From Gammaproteobacteria bacterium (GTDB lineage: Bacteria; Pseudomonadota; Gammaproteobacteria; Steroidobacterales; Woeseiaceae): 43,216 bases of DNA. Below the pieces are notes generated by a model. That model was given only the letters and a program-made list of their open reading frames with translations, did no database searches and was not told where the DNA came from. The DNA lies in assembly GCA_009937445.1 (NCBI GenBank), contig JAACFM010000010.1:1-43216 (forward strand), in the 5' to 3' direction. The first letter of the stretch is position 1. Each line of letters begins with the position of its first letter. Shown one piece after another: positions 38,525 to 43,216 of the stretch. Made by a program: the position numbers and the translations under genes.

Positions 38525-39171
38525 TCGCCTGGCAAGAACAAGCGAACGATCATGTCGGAAATTTCGTCCAGTGTTTCCGGGTCGTCAATGTCGATTCCAC
38601 TTGAGCCTTTCAACTCGTTTCCGAGCGTCAGCAAGCCGCCCGATGACAACCGGATCATGTTGAATAGGATCGCAGGATTGCCCGGCGCGGCAACGCCCAG
38701 TTTCTGCAATTTTTCGAGCATTTCAAACGTTGTTTCGAAAAGTGGTTTCAGGTGGGTTTCGATCAACCAGTCCAATCGCGGATTCGGATAGCTCGCTTCC
38801 TGAATCATCACTTTGTGCAGGGCCGGATGGTTCCTGGCGTACTCGACATAAATACGAATCATCGTGGACATCCGTTTTTTTGGATCCATCTGACGATTCT
38901 CTGCGAGAGAGTTTGCCAATGCATGGGTAAATGCACCGAAGATATGATCGGCGGCCGCATGCCATAGTTTCTCTTTGTTCTTGAAGTGGTAAGTAATCAG
39001 CGGATGGTGAACACCAGCGCGCTCGGCGATATCCCGGGTTGAGGTTCCTTTGAAGCCGTTTTCAGAGAACGCTTCGATGGCGGCGTCGAGGAGTTTTTGT
39101 TGGGTGACAATACTTCGTCGCTGCTGTTTGCGCTCAGGTTGGACCGCTTCCAAGATAGTTTCTTGCGACAC
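38497..39171 (-). CDS. TetR-family transcriptional regulator
   Basis: 224 residues from GTG 39171 (MSQETILEA). The helix-turn-helix reads KLLDAAIEAFSENGFKGTSTRD with RAGVHHPLITYHFKNKEKLW, and the C-terminal ligand domain contains HPALHKVMIQEASYPNPRLDWL. A basic N-terminal extension (PERKQQRRS) precedes it. It is convergent with the amine-catabolism operon, so it may regulate it or an unrelated target. The promoter at 39201-39230 has its -35 inside an inverted-repeat arm, which hints at autoregulation. Confidence 0.9.
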   Translation of the reverse strand: MSQETILEAVQPERKQQRRSIVTQQKLLDAAIEAFSENGFKGTSTRDIAERAGVHHPLITYHFKNKEKLWHAAADHIFGAFTHALANSLAENRQMDPKKRMSTMIRIYVEYARNHPALHKVMIQEASYPNPRLDWLIETHLKPLFETTFEMLEKLQKLGVAAPGNPAILFNMIRLSSGGLLTLGNELKGSSGIDIDDPETLDEISDMIVRLFLPGEMPPRSSTA

Positions 39172-39200
39172 GTTTTTTCCAGATAGGGAGAATATCAGTC

Positions 39201-39256
39201 ACCATAACGAGATTCGCACTAATGGTCCAATTCGGTAAAAAATTTAACGGTTGGAC
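39201..39256 (-). promoter_or_regulatory. Candidate tetR promoter with inverted-repeat half-sites
   Basis: On the minus strand, TTGGAC (39230-39225) and TATGGT (39206-39201) are 18 bases apart. The -35 arm GTCCAA (plus strand, 39225-39230) has an exact inverted partner TTGGAC at 39251-39256, 20 bases away. The two could be operator half-sites; evidence is modest. Confidence 0.33.
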
Positions 39257-39271
39257 AACATGTGAGTTGCG

Positions 39272-42049
39272 CTAATCAAGCGCGAACATCATCCGTACAC
39301 CGGCTCTCTTGTTAATGATCAAACCGTTTTCGACGACGGGTTCGAATTCCCATTTCTCAACCGCCTTAACAGCGGAGTTGTTAAAGATATCGCCCGGTTC
39401 CGAATTGCGCACCTCGACGTCCGCCACAGTGCCTTGTGTTGTCACGGTGAAAACAACATCAACCCAGCCAGAGATGTTGCGACGCTCTGCAGATCGCGGG
39501 TATTTTGGCGCAACGTATTTGATGCGATTCAATGCACTGACGGCTGTTAGCACAGCATCGGTCCTGGTCTCGGTTGCAACGTCTTGAGCCACAGTGGTGG
39601 GCGGCTCAGCGGTGGTTTCATTTGCTACCGGATTGGCGGCATTCGCAGCTGCGGCCTGGCGTTCTGTCTCCAGACGCTCCGCTTCGGCCTGTTGTTCTGC
39701 CTCCAGACGGTCGGCGCTGGCCTGCCGCGCGATCTCATCGCGACGCTGTTGCTCGGCAATGGCAGCGCGTGTGGCAGCCAATGCTGCCGTCGCCGCCGCA
39801 ACCTCACTGTTTTCCCGGTCAAGCGCGCGGGCATTCGCCAAGGTGTCTTCTGCCAGTCGCAAATCGCCATTGTCGATTTCGGTACGTGCCTGGAAGGCAA
39901 GCTTGCCGGCGATGACGCTCAGTCCCTGGCGTGCAGCGGTATTGTCTGCATCGTTGGACAAAACGAGTTCGTAATAGTATCGAGCATTGTCATTTGAAGG
40001 GCTAAGCAGGTCTCCCGAATCCAGGCGGGCGGCCGCCTTCGTGAGCACGTCATCCGTTTGTTGCGCACTGCGTGCGGTACTCAATTCTGCGTCAACAGCG
40101 TCTATTTCGCTGGTGTCGGCAACAGTGAGCCCACGAGCAGCACTCAGAGCCTGGGCGGCATCTTCGAAGCGCGTCTCGCGAATGGCGACTCGCGCCTGGT
40201 CAATTCTGGTGCGCAACTGCATCTGCGACATCTGCGCATGCAGGAACGGTAATCGATCATTTTGCGGGTCAACTGTTGCGACTCGCAGCACTGCGGCCTC
40301 AGTATCATCCAGTCGGGACTCGAGCATTGCTGATTCGGCCATTGCGAGTGCTTGCTCAATCGCCGCATCCAGCTCGCCTGCAATCAACGAATTGTCCGGA
40401 TCGGCATCCATTGCCGCGGCGAACAACTCAATCGCATTGCTGCCGGCGGGGTTGAATAGTTGGCCGGCGTCACGGGCGAGTCGCGCCTGTGCAATCAATG
40501 CTCCCACCTGGGCAGTATCCGCAACAGCTTGCATGGGTTCAGGCGTAACATCAGCATCTGCTGATGAGGGCGCTCCGATCTGTTCTACCAGCGGCTGCGA
40601 AACTGGTTCACCAGAACCGCTCATCAGCCAGAAGACTGCACTCGCAACCACCATCAGACCAGCAGCACCGATGCCCAGGGCTTTCGGGTTGCTTAGTAAT
40701 GAACCACCGGATGTGGAACTTGCTGAAGACGGGGCCGTGCGCACTTTTTCGATCGGTTGACCTTTAACCACCGGCTCCGCTCTCTCAGGAGCGTCCTCCA
40801 CTGTTGGATTTCTCGATTTCTTATCCGCGGAGAATTTCTTGCCAACCGAGCTAACCAGTCCGGTTATCGTCTCCGTAAAACTGGCATCGTCTTCACCAAA
40901 TGCATCGGCAAGACCGCTATTAATTGGTGAATCGTCAGCGGGACCGTTTGCAGATCCGAGCGGCGGATCCGTCGGAACAGGCGCAACCGACGTGGCCGGT
41001 TTTGTCTCCGGTTTTGGCGTTGGCGTTGGCTTCGGCTTCGGCTTCGGTGCCGGTGCAGACTTCGGCGCTAATCTGGCAACCGTCGCCGCGTTGGGAGCGA
41101 CACCTTTGATCTTAAACGCGGCATCCGGTGCCTCGAGATGGTGTTTGACTGACGCCTCGACAGCCAGCCGGGCTCGACCCGGTGATACAGGTTTCAACAG
41201 GAATCGATAAACTTTTCCACGGTTGATCAGGTCCATCAGCATTTCGCCGTCGTCGCGGCGACCGGCAACGATGGCAACCAACCTTGCTGAATTTTTGCGC
41301 AAATGCTGTGTTAGTTGTTCGATTTTCCCAACGACCATCGCCGCGTCAACGACCGCGACGCCGATCTTGTGTTTACGGATAGCTTCATCGGCCTGCGCGA
41401 GCGTGTTTGCGTAGTAAATCTTGTGCATTCCGCGGGAGGAGTCTTTTATCGTCTCGAGAAATTCCAGGTCCTTCGTAAATACGAGTACGTCGACGGAGCG
41501 AGAACCTAGGCTGGCTGCTGCGGCTACTTTCTTGGGATCGAGTACAGGCATGCGACCGGTACCGTCACTGATAATTGTGGAACCGTTATCCGACGTTTCC
41601 ATAATGATATGTTCGGCCGGTTGGTCGACGCCTGCCGTGGTGTCGTTCGCTGATTCTGCGAGAGCTATTAACCGCATTTGACGCGTGGCGTTATCGACGA
41701 GCTTTAACAATCCTTCGCCTGTGACGGCGCCGCTGACAACCTGAAACACCTCTTCGTCACTGACAAGCGCTTGAATATCTCTGGTCTTGGTGCCTGCGAG
41801 TAGAATGCCGATTGTATCCGGAGAGCGTTTCTTGGCTTCACGCAGTGCGTCCAAGCCGCTCATGCCCGGCAGGTCGTGGGCGGTAATGATGACGTTGATC
41901 GGCGTATCGACGAGCGTATTAAGGGCTTCGCTTCCGCTGGTGGCACAATGCACCGTATAACGCTCGTTGAACCCTGAACTGAGGCTGTCCAGAGTAGTTT
42001 GCTCGCTGTGCAGCAACAATACTTGAGTCTTGAATTGGTCCAACGGCAC
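39272..42049 (-). CDS. Receiver-receiver-membrane-repeat-TonB fusion protein
   Basis: 925 residues from GTG 42049 (GGAGG 7 bases upstream). Receiver-like domain 1 (about 8-125) has A57 where the phospho-acceptor Asp should be and no acidic pocket. Receiver-like domain 2 (about 186-305) keeps D235 (VAVVDAAM) and K286 (FLLKPVS). A Pro/Lys linker (329-362) and a charged region follow, then one membrane helix (about 457-476), helical TPR-like repeats (about 500-760), a Glu/Gln/Arg coiled coil (about 765-825) and a C-terminal TonB domain (about 845-925; YPRSAERRNISGWVDVVF, VEKWEFEP). Topology implies cytoplasmic receivers and a periplasmic TonB end. No ExbB/ExbD is near. I know of no named family with this order. 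Confidence 0.85.
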   Translation of the reverse strand: MPLDQFKTQVLLLHSEQTTLDSLSSGFNERYTVHCATSGSEALNTLVDTPINVIITAHDLPGMSGLDALREAKKRSPDTIGILLAGTKTRDIQALVSDEEVFQVVSGAVTGEGLLKLVDNATRQMRLIALAESANDTTAGVDQPAEHIIMETSDNGSTIISDGTGRMPVLDPKKVAAAASLGSRSVDVLVFTKDLEFLETIKDSSRGMHKIYYANTLAQADEAIRKHKIGVAVVDAAMVVGKIEQLTQHLRKNSARLVAIVAGRRDDGEMLMDLINRGKVYRFLLKPVSPGRARLAVEASVKHHLEAPDAAFKIKGVAPNAATVARLAPKSAPAPKPKPKPTPTPKPETKPATSVAPVPTDPPLGSANGPADDSPINSGLADAFGEDDASFTETITGLVSSVGKKFSADKKSRNPTVEDAPERAEPVVKGQPIEKVRTAPSSASSTSGGSLLSNPKALGIGAAGLMVVASAVFWLMSGSGEPVSQPLVEQIGAPSSADADVTPEPMQAVADTAQVGALIAQARLARDAGQLFNPAGSNAIELFAAAMDADPDNSLIAGELDAAIEQALAMAESAMLESRLDDTEAAVLRVATVDPQNDRLPFLHAQMSQMQLRTRIDQARVAIRETRFEDAAQALSAARGLTVADTSEIDAVDAELSTARSAQQTDDVLTKAAARLDSGDLLSPSNDNARYYYELVLSNDADNTAARQGLSVIAGKLAFQARTEIDNGDLRLAEDTLANARALDRENSEVAAATAALAATRAAIAEQQRRDEIARQASADRLEAEQQAEAERLETERQAAAANAANPVANETTAEPPTTVAQDVATETRTDAVLTAVSALNRIKYVAPKYPRSAERRNISGWVDVVFTVTTQGTVADVEVRNSEPGDIFNNSAVKAVEKWEFEPVVENGLIINKRAGVRMMFALD
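41016..41045. repeat. Hexamer repeat coding a Pro/Lys-Thr linker
   Basis: Five tandem hexamers of GGCGTT or GGCTTC type inside the TonB-fusion gene encode alternating proline with lysine or threonine. A low-complexity coding repeat of this kind can change length by slippage. Confidence 0.7.
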
Positions 42050-42162
42050 TTCGCTTCCTCCAGAATCTTATGTCGAATCGCTCGCGCGGTCCTTTCGTCA
42101 GGAGGAGTATAGCCATGGGTGTCGGCCGGATTGCCGTCGTACCACGGCAGATCGTTGAATCT

Positions 42163-42217
42163 GTGACGCGGCGCACAGTGAAAGTGCAGGGCGCGTCACG
42201 TTTGCAGAAAATCTGCA
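42163..42217. other. Structured 240-base gap between thrS and the TonB-fusion gene
   Basis: The gap 42050-42289 holds no convincing gene. GTGACGCG (42163-42170) and CGCGTCAC (42192-42199) form an 8-bp stem enclosing a shorter GCAC/GTGC stem, next to a second perfect hairpin TGCAGA-AAA-TCTGCA (42203-42217). On the minus strand these would be in the leader of the TonB-fusion mRNA or the tail of thrS. They have no T tract and match no riboswitch I know. Confidence 0.4.
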
Positions 42218-42289
42218 TCCGGAAAAACGCGCCAAATCAACCCACCATTGGGGTTGCGTGGCGTTCAGGCTTGCCGGGGAGACCGTCGA

Positions 42290-43216
42290 TTAGTCGCTGT
42301 TACTGCGCCTGGCGATCTCTGTTTTCAGCGCAGAAATTGCATCGTCAAGCGACATAATCTCTTGTTTTTTGGAGCCCAGGCGCCGGATCGCGACCGTGCG
42401 ATTTTCAAGCTCTCGCTGACCAACTGCAAACTGCACGGGCACCTTTGCGACACTGTGTTCGCGTACTTTGTACGATATTTTCTCGTTGCGCAGATCGGAT
42501 TCAGCGCGCAAGCCGTTCGCCCGGAGGCTGGCTTCAATCTCAGTCGCGTATTCATCAGCATCGGACGTAATCGTCAATACCTTGACCTGTACCGGCGCGA
42601 GCCACAAAGGAAGGTTGCCGGCGTGATGCTCTATGAGAATTCCCATAAAGCGCTCGAGCGACCCAAATATTGCTCTGTGCAGCATGACAGGCAGGTGTTT
42701 CTCGCCATCTTCGCCAATGTAGGAGGCGCCCAGTCGCCCGGGCATATTCAAGTCAACCTGCAGAGTGCCACACTGCCAGTCCCGACCAATGGCGTCACGC
42801 AAAACGAACTCCAGCTTTGGTCCGTAGAAGGCACCTTCCCCCGGATTGTGGGTGTAATCGAGGCCGCCGACCTCAAGCGCCTTGAGCAAAGCCTGCTCGG
42901 CCTGGTCCCATACAGCATCTTCTCCGACGCGGACTTCTGGCCGGTCCGCGAATTTGATACGTACGTCGTCAAACCCAAAACCGCGGTAGATGTCTAGAAT
43001 GAGTTTGCAGACCGCTATCGACTCATCAGTAATCTGTTCCGGCGTACAGAAGATGTGCGCATCGTCCTGAGTGAATGCACGCACGCGCATCATGCCGTGA
43101 AGGGCGCCCGATGGTTCGTAGCGATGGCACTTGCCAAACTCGGCAAGACGCACGGGCAGGTCGCGGTAACTCGTGATGCCCTGCTTGAAGACCTGCACGT
43201 GACCCGGGCAATTCAT
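42290..43216 (-). CDS. thrS: Threonyl-tRNA synthetase, C-terminal part (partial)
   Basis: The last 308 residues of ThrS, which charges tRNA-Thr. The gene continues past the right edge; the first visible residues, MNCPGH, are an internal motif, not the start. Zinc ligands of the class II catalytic core are present: Cys of MNCPGH, His of QDDAHIF and His of [10 protein letters not shown]. Motif 2 ([19 protein letters not shown]) and motif 3 ([13 protein letters not shown]) follow, then the anticodon-binding domain (about 215-305; [26 protein letters not shown]). Unusually, infC does not follow it. Confidence 0.97.
   Translation of the reverse strand: MNCPGHVQVFKQGITSYRDLPVRLAEFGKCHRYEPSGALHGMMRVRAFTQDDAHIFCTPEQITDESIAVCKLILDIYRGFGFDDVRIKFADRPEVRVGEDAVWDQAEQALLKALEVGGLDYTHNPGEGAFYGPKLEFVLRDAIGRDWQCGTLQVDLNMPGRLGASYIGEDGEKHLPVMLHRAIFGSLERFMGILIEHHAGNLPLWLAPVQVKVLTITSDADEYATEIEASLRANGLRAESDLRNEKISYKVREHSVAKVPVQFAVGQRELENRTVAIRRLGSKKQEIMSLDDAISALKTEIARRSNSD

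Noticed and set aside
42115-42357. Plus-strand frame of 80 codons with a very good AGGAGGAG ribosome-site-like sequence before its ATG
   Set aside because: It runs into the 3' end of thrS on the other strand, has arginine-rich, shadow-like composition and resembles no family; the site is probably chance.

Overview
The window looks like chromosomal DNA of a free-living, probably marine, respiratory gammaproteobacterium. The arguments are a long-type QueF, SirB2, UspE, a Pseudomonas-like cd1 nitrite reductase, a cbb3 oxidase gene and a cyanophycin operon. A Woeseiaceae/Chromatiales-type bacterium would fit, but this is inference. Genes are packed tightly. No gap reaches 300 bases, and several convergent pairs share or nearly share their stop codons. 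Many starts are GTG or TTG. I see no tRNA, rRNA, CRISPR array, insertion sequence or phage gene.

Respiration and sensing (1-10415). The 5' end of ccoN (cbb3 oxidase) runs off the left edge, divergent from a FixL-like PAS hybrid histidine kinase. After a SirB2-family membrane protein comes a three-gene block: a heme-type TonB-dependent receptor, a NirS nitrite reductase carrying an extra N-terminal cytochrome c, and an outer-membrane porin, closed by an intrinsic terminator. Then come uspE, a DksA/TraR zinc-finger protein and a FixJ-like response regulator.

Middle (10534-18735). A membrane TolB-like/TPR protein is followed by a four-gene tetR-hlyD-ATPase-permease efflux operon with a clear autoregulatory operator, then ribA and queF end to end.

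Storage polymer (17902-23238). cphB, cphA and a CphA-related Mur ligase without the ATP-grasp half form one operon for breaking down and making cyanophycin (Asp-Arg polymer).

Phosphate and gamma-glutamyl genes (24730-29756). A PhoU-like protein, a Pit phosphate transporter, a periplasmic gamma-glutamyltransferase and an MFS carrier form an apparent operon.

Amine catabolism (29753-39171). Two PuuA-like gamma-glutamyl-amine ligases, a PuuD-like hydrolase, a class III aminotransferase, an agmatinase-family ureohydrolase and an NhaC-like carrier are flanked by IclR and TetR regulators. They could feed arginine-derived amines (agmatine, putrescine, guanidinobutyrate) into central metabolism. Arginine from cyanophycin would be a natural source.

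Right end (39272-43216). A large, oddly built protein joins two receiver-like domains to a membrane helix, a periplasmic repeat region and a TonB C-terminal domain. It is followed by the 3' part of thrS.
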